A stretch of 58,073 nt of DNA from Cryobacterium breve (GCF_004402375.1 NZ_SOGJ01000003.1:1-58073), one strand, 5' to 3'; counted from the first letter of the stretch, positions 24,605 through 33,004 are shown. Numbers and translations are program-made. The notes: generated by a model from the sequence alone, not told the origin.

Positions 24605-25258
24605 GTGAGTCCGAGGGGCAGCGCGATACTGAGTCTGAGTGTAGGCTTCGTCGTATCCGTTTTTGTGGGGAGCGGCTTCCTGCTGTCGCTCGTGCGTGAT
24701 GAGCTGCACTTCCAGTGCAGTTTCCTGCGGATGGGCAGCGATGATCCTGGCTCGTTCTATTGCGCGGACGGTATCAGTTACATCGGCGTTGAGGTGGGTA
24801 CGTTCGGTGTGTACGGCGTGATTCTGCTGGTCGCTCTCGGTATTGCCTCGGCCGGCCGGACAACTGCGGGGATGCTGCAGTCGCGGCTCATGGCAGGGAT
24901 CTCGATTCTTCCCATTGCCATGTTCAGCTGGTCCACGTGGTACGCGACAAGCGCCCGTTCTAGTGACCAGGCACCTGGTGTCAACTATTGGGTCCAGCCC
25001 CTTCTCCCCGTGACAGTGGTTCTTGTTACTACCGTGGCCGTCATCCTGGCGGCCGGGCTGATTTCTCGGCCTGGGGTGCGCACGGCCGGATTCCGAGTGG
25101 CGATGGCCTTGTTCGTCGCGGCCGTTTTCATTCAGCCTGGCAGTCTCTCGGCCGTCGCTGTCGCCCTTGGAATATTGGCTGCGGCAATGTTTCTTGAGCG
25201 TCGGGTGCCAAAAAAGATCGAAAGCCCCCCGGTCACTTCCGTCAAGAAGAACCTTTAG
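24605..25258 (+). CDS. Multi-helix membrane protein
   Basis: 217 residues from a GTG at 24605. About six hydrophobic segments are spread over the whole length, with an exposed Cys-containing loop (FQCSFLRMGSDDPGSFYCADG) that could form a disulphide. The tail is basic (PKKIESPPVTSVKKNL). No family recognised. Confidence 0.6.
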   Translation: MSPRGSAILSLSVGFVVSVFVGSGFLLSLVRDELHFQCSFLRMGSDDPGSFYCADGISYIGVEVGTFGVYGVILLVALGIASAGRTTAGMLQSRLMAGISILPIAMFSWSTWYATSARSSDQAPGVNYWVQPLLPVTVVLVTTVAVILAAGLISRPGVRTAGFRVAMALFVAAVFIQPGSLSAVAVALGILAAAMFLERRVPKKIESPPVTSVKKNL

Positions 25259-25373
25259 GACATAATCCGCGGCATCCGACAAGTCAGGCGGGAACGCTAA
25301 GGGGGGCATCCGCGATTCCACGCCGGCAAAGGTCGAAAACCGTCACCATCGCCGGTGTCGGAGGACCTGCAGC

Positions 25374-25847
25374 CTAGCGAAGTGAGCGCAGGTAGCGTCT
25401 ACGCGCGATTCGTTGGGCAATGAGCAGCAGCGGGTAGAGAGCACGCCAGGGCTGCTGTGGCGCACGGCGCGTGAGTGAGCGCACGGTTAGACGCACCTCG
25501 TCGCCCCGTCGGTGCACGATGAACGCCTCTTCGCCACTGACCGGGTGCCCGGGCATGGTCCGGTAAGCGAAGCCGACCCGGTCGAGCTCCTTGACGACGG
25601 CCACGACCTCCACTGGCTCAACGACGATCACCTTGAGTAGACGTGCGGTGACGACGACGCGGTCGCCCTGCGAAACCGGGCCGGTCGAGTCGACCGCAAA
25701 CCCGCTCGCCGTTTTCACCCGCCAGCAGAGTACATCCCGGGTGACGCGCTCCCAGACAGCGTCACCACGTCCCACGACCGCCGATACCTCGGAGCGCCGG
25801 TATACCCGGTCGCTCGAGGGCCAGTCGCGAAGCTCAGGGCTGGTCAT
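25374..25847 (-). CDS. DUF1990 family protein
   Basis: 157 residues. It matches DUF1990: a VGRGDAVWERVTRDVLCWRVKTASGF core, then GDRVVVTARLL, FAYRTMPGHPVSGEEAFIVHR and a terminal RRRYLRSLR. The family is widespread in Actinobacteria and plants, with no proven reaction (an SRPBCC-like fold is suspected). It overlaps the upstream epimerase gene by four bases, so both are made from one message. Confidence 0.85.
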   Translation of the reverse strand: MTSPELRDWPSSDRVYRRSEVSAVVGRGDAVWERVTRDVLCWRVKTASGFAVDSTGPVSQGDRVVVTARLLKVIVVEPVEVVAVVKELDRVGFAYRTMPGHPVSGEEAFIVHRRGDEVRLTVRSLTRRAPQQPWRALYPLLLIAQRIARRRYLRSLR

Positions 25848-26812
25848 GCGTCACGTCCTTCACTGCGTCCAGCGGGCTCTTGACCGGATCCTCGCTCGTG
25901 CAATTGTCCGCGACGTCGCGAACGCGAGCCACTGATTCGCAGATCGCTCCAGCTGAAGCCGTCTGAATCGGGCAACGCGTCGCGGATTTGTGCGTCGTTG
26001 AAGGCGAGATGTGGACGGAGATCGTCCGGTAGCTCCGCAGCCGGCAGAGCAGCGTCCGTGACGCCTTCGGCCAGCATTCTCGCTTGGGCTTTCGCCAGAA
26101 GCGGCACCGTCATCGTCCATTCTGTGAACTGCGCGAGGACATAGTGGAACGCGACCGGCAATCGGACGATGACCAGGCGGCGGTTGAGAACTCGGGCAAC
26201 TCGACGAGCGGCTTCGCTCAGCAGCAGGGTCTCGCCGCCGCGGACGGCGACGGTTTGATCTGTCAGGCGCGTGTCGAGCGCGGCGACCAAAACGTCAACA
26301 AGCTCACCAACCGGGACGGGGCTGATCGACTTCTCCCGAAGTCCAACAGAGGCGAAGATCGGGATCGTCTGGATTGTGCGGCTGAGGTGATCGACGAGGT
26401 GGTCGCCGAGGCCGTAGATCATTCCCGCTTTCAGAATCGTGTAGGCCAAGCCTGAAGAGCGAATCATCTCCTCGGCCGCCCATTTTGACTCGTGGTACGG
26501 CGAACCGGATCCTGGGCGGGCGCGCAAGAAGCTGAGCATCACGATCTTGCGGACGCCCGCGCGTCGTGCCGCTTCGATCACCGCGGCCGTACCTTGCACG
26601 TGGACACGGTTGAAGGTCTGCTCACCTATTTCACGGTTGATGCCTGCGCAGTGCGCCACCACTTCGCAGCCCTCAAACGCCCGTGTCAGCGCATCCACAT
26701 CATCGACGGGCGTGCCAGAGCGGCGAGACACTATCGACACGTCGGACGCCGGGAATCGTTCCGCGAGGTGGATGCCGACGAATCCAGTTCCACCAGTAAT
26801 GGCTACTCTCAT
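25844..26812 (-). CDS. NAD(P)-dependent epimerase/dehydratase (NDUFA9-like SDR)
   Basis: 322 residues. The Rossmann motif is ITGGTGFVGIHLAERF at the N-terminus, with VVAHCAGINREIG and RVHVQGTAAVIEAARRAGVRKIVMLS next, and YHESKWAAEEMI holding the Tyr-x3-Lys pair. This is the atypical SDR group that includes NDUFA9-like and NmrA-like proteins. The C-terminus is Arg-rich and may be altered. It is the first gene of a two-gene operon with DUF1990, a common pairing. Confidence 0.85.
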   Translation of the reverse strand: MRVAITGGTGFVGIHLAERFPASDVSIVSRRSGTPVDDVDALTRAFEGCEVVAHCAGINREIGEQTFNRVHVQGTAAVIEAARRAGVRKIVMLSFLRARPGSGSPYHESKWAAEEMIRSSGLAYTILKAGMIYGLGDHLVDHLSRTIQTIPIFASVGLREKSISPVPVGELVDVLVAALDTRLTDQTVAVRGGETLLLSEAARRVARVLNRRLVIVRLPVAFHYVLAQFTEWTMTVPLLAKAQARMLAEGVTDAALPAAELPDDLRPHLAFNDAQIRDALPDSDGFSWSDLRISGSRSRRRGQLHERGSGQEPAGRSEGRDA

Positions 26813-27116
26813 AGTCCGACTATGGCGTACCCCGCAGCTCCTCGTTACAACCTGGTCCGTCCCACTCGCACAATGCCCGAAACCGTCCCAAAAGCCGGAC
26901 CCTCATGGGCACAGAGCCAAGCCCGTGTTGGCGTGGATGAGCAGTGCATGCGAGTGCGGAATTTGTGCAGCCGAGGACGGAAATCGACAGCCATCACCCG
27001 ACTCCACCTTGGGGCGGCCGTATCGCGTAGACCCCGCCCGCACGGGATTCGCCTTCAGCTCCGCTTTTTGAGAACACAATTGCTTGAAAAGCGTACTCTG
27101 GTTATACTTTCCAAGT
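26813..27116. other. Gap with AbiEi promoter
   Basis: No credible gene. A partial R2-like repeat lies at 26895-26914. Near the right end, TTGCTT (27080-27085), 17 bases, TATACT (27103-27108) and eight bases lead to the ATG at 27117. CTTGAAAAG (27083-27091) and CTTTCCAAG (27108-27116) form an imperfect inverted repeat framing the -10, a plausible operator for the AbiEi protein, since AbiEi antitoxins repress their own promoters. Confidence 0.5.
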
Positions 27117-28172
27117 ATGAGCGTTGTTGTTGAGCCGATTCTTGAGGAACTGGCTGCCGGCCAGTGGGGTCTATTCACCACGGCTCAGGCGCGGGCGCGG
27201 GCTGTGAGTCGCGCCAATCTCTCGCATCGGGAACGAGATGGGCGACTCGAGCGTCTCGCCCACGGCGTGTACCGGCTCGGGGGAGTGCCGGTCGCTGCTC
27301 TGGATGATCTGCGCGCCGCCTGGATGTCGACCGAACCCATGGTGCTGGCGTGGGAGCGGGTGAGTACCCCGCGAGTTGTGGTGGGCGGGGCGGCCGCGGC
27401 AGCTGTTCATGAGTGCGGCGATATCAATCCAGTCCCGTATCGCCTGATCACCAGCGAACGGCGCCAAACGCAACGAACCGACATTGTCTACAGCCGGCGC
27501 CAGCTGGATTCCCGCGACGTTGTGGTTGTCGGGGGCCTCCCGGTGACGAGCATCGAACGAACGGTCGCCGACCTGGTCGACGAGATCGGCGACCTGTCCC
27601 TGGTCGGCGACGTGCTGGCCGACGCGACCCGGGGAGAACGAGCGGTCGACCTCGGACACCTCGGCCTTCTGCTGACACCGTTCGCCGCACGATACGGCCA
27701 CCCTCGAGGCGATGGCCCAGCTCTGCTGGAACAGCTCCGCCGGAGCGCGGGGATCGATGATGTCGCCGCGGCGCGTGCGCTCGTGCGACGGCCTGCTATC
27801 GGCGCCGCCCTCGAGGGAATCGTCAGCCAGGCAGTGCGGGAACAGCTCAGAACCATCGTCGTCGGCCTACAGTCCCAGCTGGCGGGGAGCATCGAGCTGG
27901 GCGAACACATCGAGCGGATGATCGCACCGGTACTCGTGGAGCAGAGTCGCCTCGTGTCCGAAATCACGGATACCGTGCTCGCCCCATTACTTCAGCGCCA
28001 GCGTGAACAACTGGATCAGATCACGAAATCCATCGCAGCGCAGTTATCGGAATCGCTGCCGAACATCACCACTCCTGCGATCGCCTTCTCGGCCCAAACC
28101 GGGAACTCGTCGGCTCCGACAGTCGGCGCCACAGAAAGTCCAGCAGCCAAGGGGAAGAACAATGATCGCTAG
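27117..28172 (+). CDS. AbiEi-type antitoxin/transcriptional regulator
   Basis: 351 residues. The N-terminal winged helix is GLFTTAQARARAVSRANLSHRERDGRLERLAHGVYRLGG, followed by the AbiEi-4/antitoxin core (DLRAAWMSTEP ... VVVGGAAAAAVHECGDINPVPYRLI ... GLPVTSIERTVADLVDE). AbiEi proteins neutralise AbiEii nucleotidyltransferase toxins in a type IV manner. Residues from about 250 on form a long helical extension (IELGEHIERMIAPVLVEQ), unusual for the family. The next gene is only a 29-codon stub where the toxin should be. It is therefore an orphan antitoxin, or the regulator of something else. Confidence 0.8.
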   Translation: MSVVVEPILEELAAGQWGLFTTAQARARAVSRANLSHRERDGRLERLAHGVYRLGGVPVAALDDLRAAWMSTEPMVLAWERVSTPRVVVGGAAAAAVHECGDINPVPYRLITSERRQTQRTDIVYSRRQLDSRDVVVVGGLPVTSIERTVADLVDEIGDLSLVGDVLADATRGERAVDLGHLGLLLTPFAARYGHPRGDGPALLEQLRRSAGIDDVAAARALVRRPAIGAALEGIVSQAVREQLRTIVVGLQSQLAGSIELGEHIERMIAPVLVEQSRLVSEITDTVLAPLLQRQREQLDQITKSIAAQLSESLPNITTPAIAFSAQTGNSSAPTVGATESPAAKGKNNDR

Positions 28173-28251
28173 CGACCCGTACCCAGATGGCCGCGCGGTG
28201 CTTTCCGCGATCAGGGAGAAGGCCCGAGCGGCGCGGCGGAATCATCGATAG
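28162..28251 (+). pseudogene. Truncated AbiEii-like toxin start
   Basis: ATG 28162 overlaps the antitoxin stop and gives 29 residues (SDPYPDGRAVLSAIREKARA) that resemble the opening of AbiEii nucleotidyltransferases. A stop then follows and the sequence runs into unrelated DNA before duplicated block B. The catalytic domain is missing. The assignment rests on position and a short match. Confidence 0.45.
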
Positions 28252-28300
28252 GCGATACGCGAGTACCGTTACGAATCGGAGTCCCCCCACTCCAACGATT

Positions 28301-28352
28301 AGCCCCGGTACTCATACTCGTCTGCCCCAGGCGATACATGCCGGGGCTTTTT
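28301..28352 (+). terminator. Probable intrinsic terminator
   Basis: AGCCCCGG (28301-28308) pairs with CCGGGGCT (28341-28348), followed by TTTTT. The loop is long (about 32 bases). It would end the AbiEi transcript. It may be left over from the deleted toxin gene. Confidence 0.6.
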
Positions 28353-28457
28353 CGTACTCCGCAGTTCGGCCAGGCAATAAGAGGTAGGCAGCCGCTGGCA
28401 GGCCGGGCATTCGTGAAGCCAAGCGATATCACGGGACTTTATAAGGGCTTCTATGAT

Positions 28458-28492
28458 CGAGTAAGCGATTCGTTTACTCGGGGCTATATTGT
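28458..28492 (+). promoter_or_regulatory. ATPase B promoter with palindromic operator
   Basis: CGAGTAA (28458-28464) and TTACTCG (28474-28480) form the same dyad as in copy A. The -10 TATTGT is at 28487-28492, seven bases before ATG 28500. One base between the arms differs from copy A while both arms are unchanged. Confidence 0.5.
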
Positions 28493-28499
28493 TTTAGTT

Positions 28500-29684
28500 A
28501 TGGATCTTGCGACGAACCCTTTCAAGCCCGGCGCGGGGCGAGTGCCACCGGTTCTTGCCGGCCGTTCCGATCTGCTCAGCGAATTCCGCAACCGGCTCTA
28601 CCAGGCACGGGAAACGGGGGAGGGGGAGCGACCCTGGATCCTGTCCGGTCTCCGTGGCGTGGGTAAGACAGTGCTGCTCAATCAGCTCGGACGAGACGCG
28701 GCTGAGCTGAAGTTGATCTTCATCAAAGTCGAGGCCTCGAGCAGCAAGCCTCTGGCTGTCGCGCTGGCCAAGGAGCTCCACCTCGCACTTCGACGAGTCC
28801 TCTCAAGCTCTGACCGTGCCAAAGCGCTCTGGTCCAAGGCCGCCCGAGTGCTTCGTTCATTCCAAGTGCGTGTAGACCCGTCCGGGACCTACTCCTTTAC
28901 TGTCGACATTGAACCGGAACGCGGCGTGGCCGATAGCGGCGATCTCGCCGTCGATCTCCAGGAGCTATTGGAGACCATCGGGCTTGCAGCGCGTGAGGCC
29001 AACACGGTTATCGTGCTGGCCGTCGATGAACTCCAAGAAGCCTCATCCGAGGATCTCGCCGCTCTCAACGTCGCCCTGCATAACCTCGGTCAAGACGTCT
29101 TCCCCGTCCCAGTCGTCTTCGTCGGCGCGGGGTTGCCGTCCCTGCCTGCCGTGCTCGCTGACGCGACCAGCTACGCGGAGCGCCTCTACGACTATCGTCA
29201 GATCGGTTTGCTCGACACCGCCGCGACATCTGACGCCCTCACTGCCCCGGCACGTGCCAACGGAGTCGAGTGGGAGCCTGACGCCCTGGACGCAGCGGTG
29301 ACAGCTACGGGGGGATACCCATACTTCATTCAAGCCTGTGGCAGTCATGTCTGGGCCGTCAGGGCCACGGACACAATTTCTCTGCAGGACGCCCAAATCG
29401 GGATCGAGTCAGCGCGAAGTGAAGTGGAACAAGGCCTGTATCAATCGAGGTGGGAGCGGGCTACACCGACTCAGCGGGCCTTCATGTCCGCAATGGCCAT
29501 CGACGACGATGCCCCCTCATCAATGGCCGAACTCGTGACCCGGTTGCGGAAGAAGCGCACGACGGACCTCTCCGTCAATCGCCGAGACTTGATCCGGAGC
29601 GGTCACATCTACACGCCAGAACGCGGTTTCGTCGCATTCACCGTGCCCGGCATGGCTGACTTCATCAGCAGACAAGGGGAGTAG
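28500..29684 (+). CDS. AAA/Orc1-like P-loop ATPase, copy B
   Basis: About 394 residues starting MDLATNPFKPGAGR. Walker A GLRGVGKT and Walker B VLAVDELQE are intact, as is the C-terminal winged-helix-like region. It differs from copy A at about ten positions, mostly conservative (VDIEP for VDVEP, GVEWEP for GVDWEP). Both copies are complete and keep the leaderless promoter, so neither is obviously decaying. It converges on the SRPBCC-antitoxin pair. Confidence 0.8.
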   Translation: MDLATNPFKPGAGRVPPVLAGRSDLLSEFRNRLYQARETGEGERPWILSGLRGVGKTVLLNQLGRDAAELKLIFIKVEASSSKPLAVALAKELHLALRRVLSSSDRAKALWSKAARVLRSFQVRVDPSGTYSFTVDIEPERGVADSGDLAVDLQELLETIGLAAREANTVIVLAVDELQEASSEDLAALNVALHNLGQDVFPVPVVFVGAGLPSLPAVLADATSYAERLYDYRQIGLLDTAATSDALTAPARANGVEWEPDALDAAVTATGGYPYFIQACGSHVWAVRATDTISLQDAQIGIESARSEVEQGLYQSRWERATPTQRAFMSAMAIDDDAPSSMAELVTRLRKKRTTDLSVNRRDLIRSGHIYTPERGFVAFTVPGMADFISRQGE

Positions 29685-29812
29685 CCCGAGCCATCCGCGC
29701 CGACGCCAGCACCTGCTCACGCTTCGTGATCGGCGACATGCCGTGGGACGAGTGTGGCGCGCATCGGGCGCGTGGCGCGCAGACCCCTGCGACAGGAATG
29801 TAGGAGCCGCCA

Positions 29813-29857
29813 AACTCACAAGACTCACAAGACTCACAAGACTCACAAGACTCACAA
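29813..29857. repeat. Five tandem 9-bp units (GACTCACAA)
   Basis: Five consecutive nine-base units, the first slightly different (AACTCACAA), lie between the ATPase and SRPBCC genes of block B and are missing from block A. Two units of the same 9-mer occur at 11738-11755. The unit is a multiple of three and has no open reading frame of interest. Confidence 0.85.
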
Positions 29858-29945
29858 GCTGCTCGCCCCACAGCCCCTCTCAAGAGTGCGGTTCTTGATC
29901 GTGATCTGGTTGAGCAAACGCGGTCAGGACGTGAGCACCGTCACG

Positions 29946-30413
29946 TCAAGCGCGGGCGTAGCGCGACGCGAGTTGACGCAGGGTGGCTTCGATGCCGGCG
30001 GCGTTCTTCTGAGGAACGCCGAGCAACTCGAAGACCTTGCCCTGCACAGCTGGGACGGTGCTGTAGTCGAACGTCTCAGTGACGCGTGTAGACGTGGGCG
30101 TGAGTGGCGCGAGTTCCCAGCGCCACCGGTGGCCTGCTGGGTGACGCCATTCCACAATCTGACCGTCCTCGAAGCGCGTCACCGTGCTGGTAATGCGATA
30201 CCGGACGCCGAACTGCTTCATCGCTACCGAGAATCGTGCGCCCTGGCTGAGCCTCCGCGGCCCCGACACCGTGTCGCGCACGGTGCCCGAGCCGTCCAGC
30301 TCACCGTGACGGTGCGGATCAGCCACCAACGCGAAAACGTCGTCTGCCGACACCGGCACCTCGACAGTGCGCGCGACTTGGCGCGGTCCTTGCTCAACCT
30401 GTTCGACCGTCAT
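29946..30413 (-). CDS. SRPBCC protein, copy B
   Basis: 155 residues with the complete VPVSADDVFALVADPHRHGELDG opening of the SRPBCC/polyketide-cyclase fold, the YRITSTVTRFEDG strand, WRWEL and a C-terminal helix. It starts 10 bases after the antitoxin stop, so the two genes share a transcript in the order antitoxin-then-effector typical of Xre-RES modules, with an SRPBCC protein in the RES position. Whether it is a toxin is untested. Alternatively it is an unrelated ligand-binding protein placed there by chance. Confidence 0.75.
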   Translation of the reverse strand: MTVEQVEQGPRQVARTVEVPVSADDVFALVADPHRHGELDGSGTVRDTVSGPRRLSQGARFSVAMKQFGVRYRITSTVTRFEDGQIVEWRHPAGHRWRWELAPLTPTSTRVTETFDYSTVPAVQGKVFELLGVPQKNAAGIEATLRQLASRYARA

Positions 30414-30423
30414 GCTGCCCAGC

Positions 30424-30816
30424 CTAAGCCGCGGCTACGTAGGACCGCGCCGCGGCCATGACCTCTCGGGAACGTCCCTCCGACAGCGCTTCGGCCGGCG
30501 AAGCATCACCCAGATCCGGGTTCATACCCATAAACCACGCCCTAACAACGTCAGCCGAATGAACCAAACAGAGGATCTCGAGCACCTGAAATGTGTCTCT
30601 GAGGAGCTTTTCACTCGCCTGCGGCGGCCGCACCGTTGCGTGTGCCCAGCGAGCAAGCGTGCGGGCGTTCTTACCCACGATCACCCCCAACAGCGCCTGA
30701 CCCAGTTGCGCTTGCAACACCGCTGCGATCTCAGCAACGCTCAAACCCACGGAGCGTACGTGTGCCGCGCGGTCAGCACCAAAACGAGAACCATCCCCGG
30801 TTGCCGTATTAATCAT
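30424..30816 (-). CDS. Xre/MbcA/ParS-type antitoxin
   Basis: 130 residues. The N-terminal half is a helical HTH-like domain (RSVGLSVAEIAAVLQAQLGQALLGVIVGKNARTLARWAHA). The C-terminal half is the DUF2384/toxin-binding domain: LEILCLVHSADVVRAWFMGMNPDLGDASPAEALSEGRSREVMAAARSYV. Relatives neutralise RES-domain NAD+-consuming toxins. No RES gene is present; the next gene is the SRPBCC protein. Three TATGAC repeats upstream suggest autoregulation. Copy A keeps only the last third of this gene. Confidence 0.8.
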   Translation of the reverse strand: MINTATGDGSRFGADRAAHVRSVGLSVAEIAAVLQAQLGQALLGVIVGKNARTLARWAHATVRPPQASEKLLRDTFQVLEILCLVHSADVVRAWFMGMNPDLGDASPAEALSEGRSREVMAAARSYVAAA

Positions 30817-30842
30817 GAACCGAGGCTACCATTTGGCGGGTG

Positions 30843-30893
30843 TTATGACAGGTAGTTTGTCGGACGATATGACCGATAATAGTTATTATGACA
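30843..30893 (-). promoter_or_regulatory. Antitoxin promoter with three TATGAC repeats
   Basis: TATGAC occurs at 30844, 30868 and 30887 (GTCATA on the antitoxin strand) in an AT-rich stretch that holds the likely promoter. The 19- and 24-base spacings are near two helical turns, suggesting binding sites for the antitoxin itself. Confidence 0.45.
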
Positions 30894-31291
30894 GCTTATG
30901 GTAGCGGTAGCCGGCGACTTAGTACTAGATGCTGGACTAGCGCTATCATCAGGCGCTACTCGCCAAGTTGGTAGTGCACCTCTTGCAGAATGTGCCGCAT
31001 AGAGCTCCCCCGATATCAAGGAGTGGGCCGACGGCTGGTCGATGAGCTATGACGGCACCTTATTCCGGCGCGCGCACGGCCCTGGCGATAACACGTTCAC
31101 CGAGCCCAGCGAGCAAACGGACGCGCTCCGCGGGTGCCGCATACAACCTCAATCAAAACCGCCTGCAAGCGTCGCATCATTTCTTCGTCACTGTTCGCCG
31201 CCGGAGCACGCCGAGGCGTGAAATCGACTCAGAGCATCACATGGATGAATTTCTTGGCACAAACGTCCAGGCATCGTCCGCCCCGTGCGTA
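30894..31291. other. Gap left of the IS21-like element
   Basis: No credible gene. A frame without a start codon (31003-31221; DIKEWADGWSMSYDGTLFRRAHGPG) looks protein-like and may be the tail of a lost gene, but it matches nothing I recognise. Confidence 0.3.
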
Positions 31292-31817
31292 TGAGTATTT
31301 GCGGGTTTGGGGGCCAGCGAATATTGCCTTCGGGGGCCACCGGTATTGCCTTTGGGCGCCACGCAGTCGCGCGCGGCCGGGGCCAGCGTGCGCCCGACCG
31401 CACGGGTGCCAATGCCGTGACCTGGCCGGCGGTGCGTTCTCAAATGTTGTGGCTGTCGGTTCGGCCCAGATGGTGTTGTGCACGATGCGGTCCATGATGG
31501 CGTCGGCATGAACTCTGGAGCCGAGGCGCTGGTGCCAATCCCGTTCCGAGTATTGGGTGCGGAACACCATTGATACCTGGTCGTAACGTCGCTCGAGGAA
31601 TTCCAACAGCATGCTCTCGGTGCTTTCGTCGGGCTCGTCCGGGAGCCACTCATCGATCACCAACAGTGAGAACGCGGCGTACTTGTTCAAGAACTTCGTA
31701 TTCCCGGCGGGTTGGTCGCAGGCCAGCCGCGGGGCCCATTTGAGCTCTGGACGGAAGGAGCTAAGCCGATGGCCCCCAACACGTATATTCGGTGGCCCCC
31801 AGAAGCGCAAATACTCA
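31292..31817. mobile_element. Internally deleted IS21-family element
   Basis: Both ends carry the same inverted terminal sequence TGAGTATTTGCG (31292-31303 and, inverted, 31806-31817). Sub-terminal repeats of the GGGGGCCA-CGAATAT type occur two or three times at each end, as in IS21 relatives. The element is flanked by 4-bp direct repeats CGTA (31288-31291 and 31818-31821), so it inserted as a unit. Only ~526 bases remain and istA is gone. Inside is a fragment of istB. It could still move in trans if an intact relative is present. Confidence 0.8.
31420..31690 (-). pseudogene. istB: istB fragment (IS21 helper ATPase)
   Basis: About 90 codons of the IstB C-terminal half: SLLVIDEWL (Walker B), LLEFLERRYDQVSMVFRTQY, DWHQRLGSRVHADAIMDRIVHNTIW. 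Walker A and the N-terminal domain are missing, and the frame reads through into the element ends. Confidence 0.8.
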
Positions 31818-31960
31818 CGTAGGGACAAGTCGGAGCAAGGGGCAGGGCGTACGGGGGTACGGGGCACCAAGCTCGAATCCTTGAGCATCATCCCCGAACC
31901 TAACGAGGCGAGCGACCATGTCACGGGTGATGTCTTAGCGTCAGTCAGACGGCTGTTCCG

Positions 31961-33004
31961 TTAACGATCTTTGGACAGCGAGCTGGGGTCGCCGCGTGAA
32001 AGCCATAGATTCGCGGTTGATACTACAAGCCAGGCAAGGCCGCCCTCAAATGTCCACAGGACCTGCGAGGAGGGGTCGACGAAGTAGTTGGTCACAAACA
32101 GCAGCGTGAGGGCGCTCGAAGCAGTGAAGCATCCAGCAAGTAGCGATTGTTCGTAAAAGAGGAGGAGAAACATCGACCTGACGGTGGTCCCTGAGAACCG
32201 ATAGCTTGCGATGTCGCTTGAACGGAATCGATTGACGACCAGACCCATTACTCCGCAAAGAATACCCAGCGTGATCGGGAGGAATCGATCGAGTCTCGAC
32301 AGGAAGGTTTCGACGGGGTCGACGCTGTCGGTGAAGCTCACCTTGCTAGTCAAGGTGCCTCCTGTAGCGACCAAGCCACTGGACAGGCGAGGAACAGATT
32401 CGGCTACTTCCGAGAACCAGTCGAGTACGACTATGCAACGATCAACGCTGGATTGAGTCGGCAGGAATGGCACGGACATCGCATTTCCGAGATCGATTCC
32501 TGACGGTTCTTTGTGGCCCTGGCTGACTGATTGCGTGGATCCATCTGGCATGAGAAAACGTCTATCTACTCCGGTATAACCGAGCTCCGAGCCGACAACC
32601 GCATCCACGCGCCCAAGCTCCGGGAGGAGGGACGAACTCACACTGAACACTTGAACGGCTGGACCGAGTTGAGTGAATTTCGCCGAGCCAATCAGGCTTA
32701 TTCCTCCAGCGCGCCTCACGCCGGGCTCCGATGAGATCGCCTCACAGCTGGACCGATCTATTTTCGTTGGTACTGCGATGTCCGCGCCCTGATAGATGAC
32801 GATGTTGCGCCCCTTGGCTTCACTATCGACAAGCAGTTGAGAGAAGGCGTTCCATTGAAACGCCGCGACGAGGGATACGCCTATGCCCGCCAATAACGCA
32901 AAGCCAAGAACGAGAAGTAGTCGAGAATCTCGCGAGAACACGTTGCGGTTCGCTTCTCGCCACAGATATTGCTTCTTCCATCCATCACGCTGAAACGGCG
33001 CCAT
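31961..33004 (-). CDS. ABC transporter permease-like protein
   Basis: 347 residues. One N-terminal membrane span (LLLVLGFALLAGIGVSLVAAF) is followed by a ~170-residue extracytoplasmic domain and three C-terminal spans, the MacB/FtsX-type layout in reduced form (one permease subunit; probably a dimer). It overlaps the ATPase gene by 20 bases and ends the five-gene operon. Export or immunity for the peptide 35302-35670 is the likely role. The genes of this operon look lower in G+C than the relaxase next door. Confidence 0.8.
   Translation of the reverse strand: MAPFQRDGWKKQYLWREANRNVFSRDSRLLLVLGFALLAGIGVSLVAAFQWNAFSQLLVDSEAKGRNIVIYQGADIAVPTKIDRSSCEAISSEPGVRRAGGISLIGSAKFTQLGPAVQVFSVSSSLLPELGRVDAVVGSELGYTGVDRRFLMPDGSTQSVSQGHKEPSGIDLGNAMSVPFLPTQSSVDRCIVVLDWFSEVAESVPRLSSGLVATGGTLTSKVSFTDSVDPVETFLSRLDRFLPITLGILCGVMGLVVNRFRSSDIASYRFSGTTVRSMFLLLFYEQSLLAGCFTASSALTLLFVTNYFVDPSSQVLWTFEGGLAWLVVSTANLWLSRGDPSSLSKDR

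Larger units (their letters stand above)
28417..30555. repeat. Duplicated block B: ATPase, SRPBCC protein, antitoxin
   Basis: Second copy of 556-2569, with the antitoxin gene still complete. Homology begins near the motif GCCAAGCG before the ATPase promoter. The extra ~130 bases between the ATPase and the SRPBCC gene include the 9-bp tandem repeat 29813-29857. Confidence 0.85.

Noticed and set aside
28255..28295. tRNA 3'-end-like sequence (GAATCGGAGTCC followed by CCACTCCA), as a possible attachment site
   Set aside because: The T-loop and stem spacing do not fit a tRNA and no 5' half is present nearby.
29813..29857. Plasmid iterons
   Set aside because: Units are only 9 bases, there is no replication-initiator gene and no AT-rich/DnaA-box context nearby.
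31229..31924. A full 231-residue protein across the IS21-like element
   Set aside because: Only the middle ~90 residues are IstB; the rest is translation of the element ends and flanks.
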